Shown here in pieces: positions 33,382-40,582 of a DNA stretch of 40,582 bases. Each line of letters starts with the position of its first letter. Position 1 is the first letter of the stretch. A program made the position numbers and the translations under genes. This DNA is from Oscillospiraceae bacterium. Its GTDB lineage: Bacteria > Bacillota > Clostridia > Oscillospirales > Ruminococcaceae. The stretch covers positions 1-40,582 of the forward strand of contig JALFVE010000011.1 of assembly GCA_022787085.1 (NCBI GenBank), read 5' to 3'. The notes under the pieces are model-generated. The model was not told the origin of the DNA and made no database searches. It worked only from the letters and a program-made list of their open reading frames with translations.

Positions 33382-35370
33382 ATGAACCCAATCAAATCAA
33401 TTAAAAAGCATATCATTATCATCACTCTGATAATCGTAATGATACCGCTTGTTATCTTAGGAACATTCTGCTGCACATCAAACAATTATTCGGCAACACA
33501 GCTTGCGCAGAGCAGCATGAAGGAATCGGCTGAGCTTGCCGCCCAGCGAGTGAAATGGGAGCTGGAATATTTCCTGACCATCACCTCCGAAACCGGCTGC
33601 AACACCGAGCTTTCCAATCCTAATACCACCGACAAGCGCAAGCAGGAGATCGTTGATCTGAAGGTGGCTCAGTACAGCGTAATGGACAGAGGCTGTGCAA
33701 TAAATGCCGATGGCATGGGCTCAAACGGTATTGATTACAGTGACCGTGCATACTTCAAGAACGCAATGAACGGCAAGACCACCATCACAGAGCCCACTCT
33801 TGCAAAATCCACAGGCAAGATGGCAATAATCGTTGCCGCTCCCATCTGGGATAACGGCGTTGCGGGCAAGAAGGCTGTGGGCTGTGTTTATTTTGTTCCC
33901 CACGAAGAATTTCTCAATGACATTGTAAGAGATCTTGTTGTCAGCGAAAACAGCACTGCCTACGTTCTGAGCAAGGATGGCGTTAACATCGCAGACCCGG
34001 ATTCTGAGGTCGTTAATAATCAGGAATGTGTCATTTCCATGGCTGAAAATGACAATAGTCTCAAACAGCTTGCAGAGATACATAAGCTTATGATAGCAGG
34101 AGAATCAGGCTCTGCTTCCATAAAAGCGGAAGGACAGTCCACCATCATCGGCTATGCCCCCATTGAGGGTGATAACGGCTGGTCTGTAGCTGTATCAGCT
34201 CCCTCAATGGACTTTATGGAAACAACCATTATCTGCATGGTAATAGCCATTGTTCTGGTAGTTATCGCTGCTGTTGTTTCCACAATAAATTCGGGCAATA
34301 TGGGTCACAAAATCGGCGATCCCGTTGCACTCTGCGCCGAGAGAATAAAGCTTCTCTCCGAGGGCGACCTTTCAAGCCCTGTGCCACATATCAATACCAA
34401 TGATGAGACTAAGGTGCTTGCCGATGCTACCGAGCGGTTAGTCGGCGACCTGAACAGCATAATGAGCGATATCGGCAGTATGCTCAGCTCCATGGCAAAC
34501 GGCGATTTCAATGTTAATTCCTCCTGCGGCGAGGGCGTTTACAAGGGCGATTTCCACATTCTTATTGATTCGGTTTCCGAGATCAACAGAAAGCTCAGCC
34601 ATACCCTTTACCAGATCAACACCTCCGCAGATCAGGTATCGGGCGGTTCGGATCAGGTATCCGGCGGCGCACAGAGCCTTTCTCAGGGCGCAACAGAGCA
34701 GGCATCCTCAATCGAGCAGCTCACCTCCACCATTCACACCATTTCCGACAAGGTTTCCGACACTACCGCTCACTGCGCAGACGGCAAGCGTCTTGCAGAA
34801 GAATCCGCAGAATACATAAACGAGGCGTCCAGATATATGGACAGGCTCACCGAGGCTATGCGTGACATCAGCGAGGCTTCCGACGAGATCAGCAGGATCA
34901 TCAAGGCAATCGAGGATATCGCATTCCAGACAAATATCCTTGCTCTCAATGCAGCTGTTGAGGCAGCAAGAGCAGGAGACGCAGGCAAGGGCTTTGCAGT
35001 TGTTGCGGACGAGGTAAGAAATCTTGCCTCCAAGTCCTCCGATGCAGCTCAGGAGACTACGGTTCTCATTGAAAGAGCCATCAGCGCCGTTGAAAACGGA
35101 ACAGGGATCACCGAGCAGACCGCCCGTGCGGTTTCCGACGTGGCAAAGCGTTCCGAGGAGGTTAGAAGCATTGTGGCACAGATTGCCGAGGCAAGCACAG
35201 TTCAGGCAGATATGATCGCACAGGTAACTCAGGGCATGGAGCAGATCTCGGGCGTTGTCCAGACAAACTCCGCTACCGCAGAGGAAAGCGCCGCTGCATC
35301 CGAAGAACTTTCGGGACAGGCACTCATTCTCAAGAAGCTGGTGGGCGGCTTCAAGCTCAGAAGACAGTAA
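33382..35370 (+). CDS. Methyl-accepting chemotaxis protein
   Basis: A chemoreceptor of 662 aa. The first transmembrane helix spans about 12-33 and the external sensor about 35-275, with the dCache-like pattern ([52 protein letters not shown]). The second helix is at about 283-303, then HAMP, then the signalling coiled coil with hairpin tip [23 protein letters not shown] (residue range about 530-555). GGAG precedes the ATG. No che or flagellar genes are near, so it is an orphan. The ligand is unknown; dCache domains often bind amino acids or organic acids. Confidence 0.95.
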   Translation: MNPIKSIKKHIIIITLIIVMIPLVILGTFCCTSNNYSATQLAQSSMKESAELAAQRVKWELEYFLTITSETGCNTELSNPNTTDKRKQEIVDLKVAQYSVMDRGCAINADGMGSNGIDYSDRAYFKNAMNGKTTITEPTLAKSTGKMAIIVAAPIWDNGVAGKKAVGCVYFVPHEEFLNDIVRDLVVSENSTAYVLSKDGVNIADPDSEVVNNQECVISMAENDNSLKQLAEIHKLMIAGESGSASIKAEGQSTIIGYAPIEGDNGWSVAVSAPSMDFMETTIICMVIAIVLVVIAAVVSTINSGNMGHKIGDPVALCAERIKLLSEGDLSSPVPHINTNDETKVLADATERLVGDLNSIMSDIGSMLSSMANGDFNVNSSCGEGVYKGDFHILIDSVSEINRKLSHTLYQINTSADQVSGGSDQVSGGAQSLSQGATEQASSIEQLTSTIHTISDKVSDTTAHCADGKRLAEESAEYINEASRYMDRLTEAMRDISEASDEISRIIKAIEDIAFQTNILALNAAVEAARAGDAGKGFAVVADEVRNLASKSSDAAQETTVLIERAISAVENGTGITEQTARAVSDVAKRSEEVRSIVAQIAEASTVQADMIAQVTQGMEQISGVVQTNSATAEESAAASEELSGQALILKKLVGGFKLRRQ

Positions 35371-35380
35371 TAGTAAGTAC

Positions 35381-35417
35381 AAAACTCCCGCAGGATTCGC
35401 TCCTGCGGGAGTTTTTT
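35381..35417 (+). terminator. Terminator after the chemoreceptor
   Basis: ACTCCCGCAGGA paired with TCCTGCGGGAGT (stem 35381-35395 with 35401-35415), then a T run. Confidence 0.93.
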
Positions 35418-35450
35418 GTGAAAAGATCTTATTTCAAATTATAGAATCTC

Positions 35451-35487
35451 TCGCCGCAAAATCCATATTCGCAAGATTTTGCGGCGA
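35451..35487. repeat. Perfect 13-bp inverted repeat
   Basis: TCGCCGCAAAATC (35451-35463) and its exact complement (35475-35487) with an 11-nt loop. It is followed by TTTCTTCT on the plus strand. It lies just after a complete terminator, so its role is unclear. Confidence 0.6.
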
Positions 35488-35518
35488 TTTCTTCTCCATA
35501 ATTCAAATAGAGTATAGT

Positions 35519-35560
35519 AAAATCTCCCTAACAGGCATCATACCTGCAAGGGAAATTTTA
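35519..35560 (-). terminator. Probable terminator of the acidic-tail membrane protein
   Basis: On the minus strand TTTCCCTTGCAGG pairs with CCTGTTAGGGAGA, followed by ATTTTAC. Imperfect stem, short T run. Confidence 0.6.
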
Positions 35561-35572
35561 ACGTAAATGTAA

Positions 35573-36541
35573 TCAGTTTTCGGAAGCTTCTTCTGTGGTA
35601 TCCTCCGACTCTGTTTCGGATTCGGATGTGTTATCAGTCTCGCTTTCAGTCTCTTCAATATCGCCCTCAGAGCTTTCGGAATCGGAATTTTTCTCCTCCG
35701 CAAGCTTGTCGGAGAGCTTGTCAAGCTTTTCCTTAGCGTCCTCAATGGTCTTGAAAATGGGATATTCGATGGAGAAATAGGTGTAGCTCCAGCTGCCGTC
35801 GGTAATGTCATACACAAGCTGTCCGTTCTCCTCGGTGAGATTTTTCGCCTCGTCAAAATAAACCTCACCGTTAATGATCATCTTGGTGCCGCTCCACTCA
35901 CAGTCAAATTCGGTGGGCTTGGGAGCTTGCTTTACAAGCTTTTTGATGGTTGTGTCCATCCTGATAAAGCCCTTGTCCACATCAAGGGTATTGGGCTGAA
36001 CATAAACGCAAAGCTTTCCCGTGGACTTGTTCTGAACATCAAGGATATAATACCTGAAGGCTCCCGAGGGGGAAACACCCCTTTCGATAAGAGTATCTGT
36101 GGTCGTCACCCTGAACACGTTCATCACAAGGAAAAAGGCAATTCCGCCCAGTATGTACATCAGCAGGAAAATTGTTCCGAATATGGTTTTAGCCGTCTCG
36201 TTCATGTGGCAGCAGAAAAAGCCGAACAGCGTAACCACCGCCGCAGGCAGCAGCAATGGCCAGTTACCCCAGTCAAGCAGCAGCAGCGGAAAGAAGAGAA
36301 CCATGTTCACCATGCCGTAAATACAGGTCAGGGGCGATTTTCTCGTGTAAAGAAACAGCAGGCAGATAAGTGCGGAGAAAACAGATCCGACAATGGCAAA
36401 TTCCTTCTGGCTCACATATTCGATATCGTAGAAAAAAACGTTGTAATCGAAATATGCCAGCACAATGGAATAGATCACTCCCAGAAGGCTCACGCCGATA
36501 CGAAACCATTTATTGGTAACGACCGTCATAAACTTATTCAT
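35573..36541 (-). CDS. Membrane protein with extracytoplasmic domain and acidic tail
   Basis: 322 aa. Five hydrophobic segments lie in the first half (about 13-30, 46-64, 73-87, 90-107, 117-138). A soluble domain follows at about 140-265 with alternating beta-like stretches (YYILDVQNKSTGKLCVYVQP, KMIINGEVYFDEA). The C-terminal ~55 residues are almost only Glu, Ser, Asp and Thr. No catalytic motif or family is recognised. GGAG lies a short distance before the ATG. It is transcribed alone from the promoter at 36587-36614. Confidence 0.75.
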   Translation of the reverse strand: MNKFMTVVTNKWFRIGVSLLGVIYSIVLAYFDYNVFFYDIEYVSQKEFAIVGSVFSALICLLFLYTRKSPLTCIYGMVNMVLFFPLLLLDWGNWPLLLPAAVVTLFGFFCCHMNETAKTIFGTIFLLMYILGGIAFFLVMNVFRVTTTDTLIERGVSPSGAFRYYILDVQNKSTGKLCVYVQPNTLDVDKGFIRMDTTIKKLVKQAPKPTEFDCEWSGTKMIINGEVYFDEAKNLTEENGQLVYDITDGSWSYTYFSIEYPIFKTIEDAKEKLDKLSDKLAEEKNSDSESSEGDIEETESETDNTSESETESEDTTEEASEN

Positions 36542-36586
36542 AATGTAAACGCTCCATTCATTTTAATTATAGAACTGCATATTACC

Positions 36587-36614
36587 ATTATATCAGAAAA
36601 ACGGAATAAATCAA
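36587..36614 (-). promoter_or_regulatory. Probable promoter of the acidic-tail membrane protein
   Basis: On the minus strand TTGATT (36614-36609), 16 nt, TATAAT (36592-36587), 45 nt before the start codon. Confidence 0.55.
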
Positions 36615-36649
36615 CAACAATAAGGTTACAATTCGGGGAGAAAACGGTA

Positions 36650-37816
36650 TCAATCAATTGCACCCCAGACAACATTCTGAAGTCTTCTTGTAAAATCGGT
36701 GCAGCCTGTATAAGCCTGCTGAACGAAGTACATAAAAGCAAGCTCCTCCTTGGGATCAATGCAGAAATAGCAGCCCAGCATACCATCCCAGCCAAATTCG
36801 CCAAGAGAGCCGTTGATTCCTGCCGCATGAGGATCCATAAGCACACGCATGAAATTGCCATAGCCCTGACCTATCATGCTGTCCCAGTTGAGGGAGGCTC
36901 TCTGAGCGTCGGTAAGACCGTTTGATGCCATCAGCTCAACGGTTTTCCTGCCCAAAATACGCACACCGTTAGCCGAGCCTCTGCCCAGAAGCATTTTCAC
37001 GAATTTTGAATAATCCTCAAGGGTGGAAACCAGTCCCGCACCGCCCGATTCAAAGGCAGGGGGAGCCATAAAATCGGTAGTGCAGAGATCGTGATTGGTA
37101 TAAACCGCATTTCCCTCGGGAGTCTGAACATAGGGAGTCGCCAGACGGTGCTGCTTCTCCTTGGGAATGAAAAAGCCCGTGTCATTCATTCCCAGCGGGA
37201 CAAAAATCTCCTTTTTGAGAAATTCGCTGTATTTCATTCCGCTGACCGTTTCGATAACCGCACCCATAATATCCGCAGAAGCGCCGTATTCCCATTTAGC
37301 TCCGGGAGTGAAGGCGAGAGGCACATTTCCCATTTCAAGAGCGAAATCACGGGTGGAAAGAGGCTTGCCGCCCTTTTCGTAATTCTCGCTCTGCCTGCCC
37401 CATACCTCGCCCATTTTCATTCCCGAGGGAGTGCCGCCGGGATATGAGATACCCGAGGTCATAGTGAGCAGATCGCCGATGGTGATATCTCTTTCTGCGG
37501 GACGAAGCCCTTTTTCATCAAGCACCTGCGGATTCTCAAAGGTGGGGAGGAACCATTTCAAGGGATAGCGAAGCTCAATTTTTCCCCTTTCGAGAAGCAG
37601 CATTGCGGCTGTGGCAGTAATGGGCTTTGTTAGGGAGAACAGCCGAAACATTGTACTGCCGTCAATTTTTTTGCCGCTTGCTCTGTCGGCATAGCCATAA
37701 TGCTCCTTGAATATTGTCTCGCCCTTGCGGATAACCGCCACACTGCCGCCTGCAATGCTGTCCTTTTCAACAGCCTCGCTCATCAGGAGGTCTATATATT
37801 TCAGATTTTCATACAT
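36650..37816 (-). CDS. Serine hydrolase of the beta-lactamase/EstB type
   Basis: 388 aa when started at ATG 37816, 9 nt after AAAGGCGG; an in-frame extension to 37894 overlaps the purA end and lacks a site. The catalytic SxxK is SLTK in FRLFSLTKPITATAAML near residue 70. The second motif is likely the tyrosine in WEYGASADIMGAVIE. The C-terminus has FGWDGMLGCYFCIDPKEELAFMY, the place of the third motif. There is no signal peptide, so it is probably a cytoplasmic esterase or peptidase rather than a resistance enzyme. It follows purA after that gene's terminator, and may have its own unrecognised promoter. Confidence 0.9.
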   Translation of the reverse strand: MYENLKYIDLLMSEAVEKDSIAGGSVAVIRKGETIFKEHYGYADRASGKKIDGSTMFRLFSLTKPITATAAMLLLERGKIELRYPLKWFLPTFENPQVLDEKGLRPAERDITIGDLLTMTSGISYPGGTPSGMKMGEVWGRQSENYEKGGKPLSTRDFALEMGNVPLAFTPGAKWEYGASADIMGAVIETVSGMKYSEFLKKEIFVPLGMNDTGFFIPKEKQHRLATPYVQTPEGNAVYTNHDLCTTDFMAPPAFESGGAGLVSTLEDYSKFVKMLLGRGSANGVRILGRKTVELMASNGLTDAQRASLNWDSMIGQGYGNFMRVLMDPHAAGINGSLGEFGWDGMLGCYFCIDPKEELAFMYFVQQAYTGCTDFTRRLQNVVWGAID

Positions 37817-37835
37817 ATAAAATAACCGCCTTTCA

Positions 37836-37867
37836 TAAAAACGGGGCGAAAGACGTGCTTTCGCCCC
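37836..37867 (-). terminator. Terminator of purA
   Basis: GGGGCGAAAG/CTTTCGCCCC (37843-37852 with 37858-37867). On the minus strand the 3' side runs into a short T tract. Confidence 0.88.
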
Positions 37868-37883
37868 ATTTGAAAAATTCAGC

Positions 37884-39158
37884 TTATCTTTCAATTACCT
37901 GCTCTCTGTCGGGACCAACGCCAACCATGCTGATAGGACACTCGCAAAGCTCCTCAAGACGAGCGATATACTTGCGGCAGATCTCGGGAAGCTCCTCGAA
38001 CTTTCTGCAAGCGGAAAGATCCTCGGTAAAGCCCGGGAATTCCTCATAAACAGGCTCGCAGCCCTCAAGACCCTCAAGCGTGGGAGGGAAATCCCTGATA
38101 ACAGAGCCGTCGGGCTTCTTGTATGCAACGCATATCTTCAGAGTATCAAGACCTGCAAGAGTATCAAGCTTGTTGATAACGAGAGAGGAAAGACCGTTAA
38201 CTCTTACCGCATGACGAACAATAACCGAATCGAACCAGCCTGTTCTTCTGGGTCTGCCTGTGATAGTGCCGAACTCGCCGCCCTTGTTGCGGATATAGTC
38301 GCCTGTCTCGTCATTCAGCTCAGTGGGGAAGGGACCCTTGCCCACTCTTGTGGTGTAAGCCTTGGCAACGCCGTAAATGCCGTCAATTACCATAGGACCG
38401 ACGCCCGAGCCTGTGCAGACGCCTGCGGACAGGGGGTGGGAGGAAGTAACATAAGGATATGTTCCGAAGTCGATGTCAAGGAGAGTAGCCTGCGCACCCT
38501 CGAAAAGAATGGTCTTGCCTGCCTTCTTAGCCTCATAGGTAAGAACAGAAACATCATCCATAAACTTAGCAAGACGCTGACCGTAGCCGATGTATTCCTC
38601 AATAACCTTGTCAAGGTCAATAGCCTCACCGCCGTAAACCTTAGTGATGATGGCATTTTTCAGCTCGCCCACGCTCTTAGCCTTCTCCCTGAAAATATCG
38701 GGATGAACAAGGTCATAAAAGCGCAGACCGCTTCTCTCGTACTTATCCATATAGGTAGGACCAATGCCTCTGTGAGTGGTTCCGATGTCCTTATTGCCTC
38801 TGAACTTCTCTGAAAGACCGTCAAGAGCGATGTGCCAGGGCATGATAATGTGCGCTCTGGGGTCGATCTTCAGATTATCGAAGGAAATACCTCTTGCGGA
38901 AAGAGAGTCGATCTCGCCCAGAAGGTCCTTGGGGTCGAGAACCACACCCGCACCGATAAGGCAGAGGGTATCTTTATAGAGAATACCCGAGGGAATGAGA
39001 TGGAGCTTGTAGGTCTCGCCGCCGCTGGCAACGGTGTGACCTGCATTGTTTCCGCCCTGAGCACGGACAACAACATCTGCACGGGAAGCAAGGATATCAA
39101 TGACCTTTCCCTTGCCCTCGTCTCCCCACTGGGTGCCGATAACGATATTAGCAGACAT
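37884..39158 (-). CDS. purA: Adenylosuccinate synthetase
   Basis: Joins IMP and aspartate with GTP to adenylosuccinate, the first step to AMP. 424 aa, the usual size. The P-loop-like GDEGKGK is at 12-18 with catalytic Asp13. His41 is in NNAGHTV. IMP and GTP segments IGTTHRGIGPTY and TGRPRRTGWFDSV are present. GAGGA lies before the ATG. It has its own consensus promoter, 75 nt from the start codon, and its own terminator, so it is a single gene unit. It is divergent from galE. Confidence 0.97.
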   Translation of the reverse strand: MSANIVIGTQWGDEGKGKVIDILASRADVVVRAQGGNNAGHTVASGGETYKLHLIPSGILYKDTLCLIGAGVVLDPKDLLGEIDSLSARGISFDNLKIDPRAHIIMPWHIALDGLSEKFRGNKDIGTTHRGIGPTYMDKYERSGLRFYDLVHPDIFREKAKSVGELKNAIITKVYGGEAIDLDKVIEEYIGYGQRLAKFMDDVSVLTYEAKKAGKTILFEGAQATLLDIDFGTYPYVTSSHPLSAGVCTGSGVGPMVIDGIYGVAKAYTTRVGKGPFPTELNDETGDYIRNKGGEFGTITGRPRRTGWFDSVIVRHAVRVNGLSSLVINKLDTLAGLDTLKICVAYKKPDGSVIRDFPPTLEGLEGCEPVYEEFPGFTEDLSACRKFEELPEICRKYIARLEELCECPISMVGVGPDREQVIER

Positions 39159-39233
39159 TTAAAATTCCTCATTTCGATGATTATTTCGGTTTATGGCAAT
39201 GTGCTTCACAGCAGTTTGCCGCAATACAGTATC

Positions 39234-39262
39234 ATTATAGCAGACTTTTCCCCTTATGTCAA
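39234..39262 (-). promoter_or_regulatory. Promoter of purA
   Basis: On the minus strand TTGACA (39262-39257), 17 nt, TATAAT (39239-39234): full consensus. Confidence 0.85.
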
Positions 39263-39338
39263 TATTTTTACGCCCTCATACCGAATTTTTTCAAATAACA
39301 ATTGCTTCAAAAGTGCATATCAAAGAAGCAAAAATCTA

Positions 39339-39367
39339 TTGAAATAAGCTTTGGAATAATGTATAAT
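39339..39367 (+). promoter_or_regulatory. Promoter of galE
   Basis: TTGAAA (39339-39344), 17 nt, TATAAT (39362-39367), 33 nt before the start codon. Confidence 0.75.
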
Positions 39368-39400
39368 ATAATCAAATAAAACGAAACGGGAGGAATAAAA

Positions 39401-40408
39401 ATGGCAATACTTGTAACAGGTGGAGCAGGATATATCGGCTCTCACACCTGCGTTGAGCTTTTAAATTCCGGAGAGGACATAGTGGTTCTCGATAACTTTT
39501 CAAACTCAAAGCCCAGAGCGCTTGAGCTTGTAAAGGAGCTTACGGGAAAGGATTTCAAATCCTACGAGGCAGATCTTCTTGACAGAGCGGCAGTGGAGAA
39601 GGTTTTCGAGGAGAATGAGATCGACTCCGTAATTCATTTTGCAGGGCTCAAGGCAGTGGGCGAATCGGTAAGAAAGCCCATCGAATACTACCACAATAAC
39701 ATCACAGGAACGCTTATCCTCTGCGATGTAATGAGAAAGCACGGCTGCAAGCGGATAGTGTTCAGCTCCTCCGCAACGGTATACGGCTCTCCGAAATCTG
39801 TCCCCATCAGAGAAGATTTTCCCCTTTCCACCACCAATCCCTACGGCTCAACCAAGCTGATGATCGAGGGAATTTTGCAGGATATCTGCAAGTCCGACAG
39901 CGAGTGGAGCGTAGCCCTGCTCAGATATTTCAATCCCATCGGCGCACACAAAAGCGGCAGGCTGGGCGAAAATCCCAACGGCATACCCAATAATCTCATG
40001 CCCTATATCCAGCAGGTAGCAGTGGGCAAGCTTCCCTGCCTGGGCGTATTCGGAAATGATTATCCCACCCATGACGGCACAGGCGTGAGAGATTATATCC
40101 ACGTTGTGGATCTTGCTCTGGGTCATGTAAAGGCAATAAACAAGGTCAGAAGCATGACAGGCGTGGGAATATGGAATCTGGGCACAGGCAAGGGCTATTC
40201 CGTCCTTGACGTGGTAAATGCGTTTATCAAGGCAAGCGGAGTGGATATCCCCTATGAGATCAAGGATCGCAGAGCAGGAGACATTGCCGAATGTTACGCA
40301 GACCCCTCAAAGGCTCTGAACGAGCTTGGCTGGAAGGCAGAGCGAGGCATTGACGAAATGTGCGAGGACAGCTGGAGATTCATAAAGAATAACCCCAACG
40401 GACTATAA
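39401..40408 (+). CDS. galE: UDP-glucose 4-epimerase
   Basis: Interconverts UDP-glucose and UDP-galactose using bound NAD. 335 aa, normal length. The Rossmann motif GGAGYIG is at 7-13. Catalytic YxxxK is Tyr148/Lys152 in NPYGSTK, with Ser in FSSSATVYG upstream. Substrate-site segments RYFNPIGAH and [12 protein letters not shown] are present. GGGAGG precedes the ATG. No other Leloir gene is in the window. The gene is complete, and the mobile element begins about 50 nt after its stop. Confidence 0.97.
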   Translation: MAILVTGGAGYIGSHTCVELLNSGEDIVVLDNFSNSKPRALELVKELTGKDFKSYEADLLDRAAVEKVFEENEIDSVIHFAGLKAVGESVRKPIEYYHNNITGTLILCDVMRKHGCKRIVFSSSATVYGSPKSVPIREDFPLSTTNPYGSTKLMIEGILQDICKSDSEWSVALLRYFNPIGAHKSGRLGENPNGIPNNLMPYIQQVAVGKLPCLGVFGNDYPTHDGTGVRDYIHVVDLALGHVKAINKVRSMTGVGIWNLGTGKGYSVLDVVNAFIKASGVDIPYEIKDRRAGDIAECYADPSKALNELGWKAERGIDEMCEDSWRFIKNNPNGL

Positions 40409-40453
40409 CTATAATAGTACAAAAAGCAAGCGTTATATCCTCTGTGATATAAT

Positions 40454-40505
40454 CCCCTTAGAGTAGACACTCGAAAAAACAAAAATTCGAGACTACACTA
40501 AGGGG
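40454..40505. repeat. Long imperfect inverted repeat before the transposase
   Basis: CCCCTTAG.GTAG..CTCGAA (from 40454) mirrors TTCGAG..CTAC.CTAAGGGG (to 40505), with an A-rich loop. Arms are about 20 nt with a few mismatches. It lies directly before the transposase start and may contain the left end of the element or a hairpin that limits its translation. Confidence 0.65.
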
Positions 40506-40513
40506 GTTAATTT

Positions 40514-40582
40514 ATGCCAAAAAGAATACATAAGAAATATTCTGTAGAACTGAAATTAAAAGCAGTGAACGACTATTTGTCC
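40514..40582 (+). CDS. Partial transposase (IS3-type OrfA), cut by the window end
   Basis: Only 23 codons are visible, MPKRIHKKYSVELKLKAVND and three more residues. KYSVELKLKAV.DYL is the opening of the helix-turn-helix domain of IS3-family OrfA proteins. AAGGGGG is upstream, at the 3' arm of the inverted repeat, which could hide it when folded. The sequence is more AT-rich than the surrounding genes, fitting acquired DNA. Confidence 0.7.
   Translation, partial: MPKRIHKKYSVELKLKAVNDYLS

Larger units (their letters stand above)
40454..40582 (+). mobile_element. Left part of an IS3-like insertion sequence
   Basis: Based on the transposase-like reading frame at the window edge and the inverted repeat just before it. 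The exact left boundary is not certain; no target duplication can be checked because the right end is outside the window. Confidence 0.5.

Noticed and set aside
36650-37816. Beta-lactam resistance gene
   Set aside because: It has the serine hydrolase SxxK but no signal peptide, and resembles EstB-type esterases; a resistance claim is not supported.

Overview
The window looks like a chromosomal segment of a Gram-positive anaerobe of the Ruminococcaceae/Oscillospiraceae, most like Ruminococcus. This rests on the Firmicutes-type gene set (RNase J, GdpP, Rex, pyruvate formate-lyase), AGGAGG-type ribosome binding sites, sigma-A promoters and moderate GC content. The species cannot be fixed from sequence alone. 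Nearly everything is housekeeping sequence. The only mobile DNA is the start of an IS3-like element at the right edge.

Layout. 1-846: the end of a structured, terminated transcript, then two consensus promoters and a leader of about 500 nt. 847-11852 (+): one long apparent operon, rnj (RNase J with a 200-residue disordered N-terminus), gdpP, a SUFU-domain gene, rplI, dnaB, tilS, hpt, ftsH, closed by a strong terminator at 11857. 11939-15215 (-): the pyruvate formate-lyase locus. Here the enzyme is encoded as two genes: a 696-aa body with the Cys-Cys active site but no glycyl-radical domain, and an 80-aa stand-alone glycyl-radical protein, followed by the activase pflA. Its leader contains a terminator right after the promoter and two tandem hairpins that covary with each other. 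15636-20363 (-): a 1575-aa protein of unknown function with fifteen ~51-residue helical repeats, a PH-like domain, a coiled coil, a Pro/Ala/Lys linker and a zinc ribbon. 20602-21599 (-): a metallophosphoesterase and a tRNA Gly-Arg-His operon.

21766-26544 (+): aconitase, two small proteins and NADP-isocitrate dehydrogenase (2-oxoglutarate supply), then the NADH sensor Rex. The aconitase leader can form two hairpins with complementary loops. 26694-33234 (+): a 327-aa protein of unknown function, then a MoxR / DUF58 / transglutaminase module and an RluA-type pseudouridine synthase. 33382-35370 (+): a chemoreceptor. 35573-39158 (-): a membrane protein with an acidic tail, a serine hydrolase of the beta-lactamase fold, and purA. 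39401-40408 (+): galE. 40454-end: a long inverted repeat and the first 23 codons of an IS3-type transposase.

Functionally the segment joins RNA decay, c-di-AMP turnover, replication, tRNA modification, purine salvage and membrane proteolysis in one transcription unit, next to fermentative carbon flow (PFL, aconitase/ICD, Rex). The items that most deserve follow-up are the split PFL with its structured leader, the giant repeat/zinc-ribbon protein and the kissing-loop leader of aconitase. Whether any of these has been described before cannot be judged from the sequence alone.
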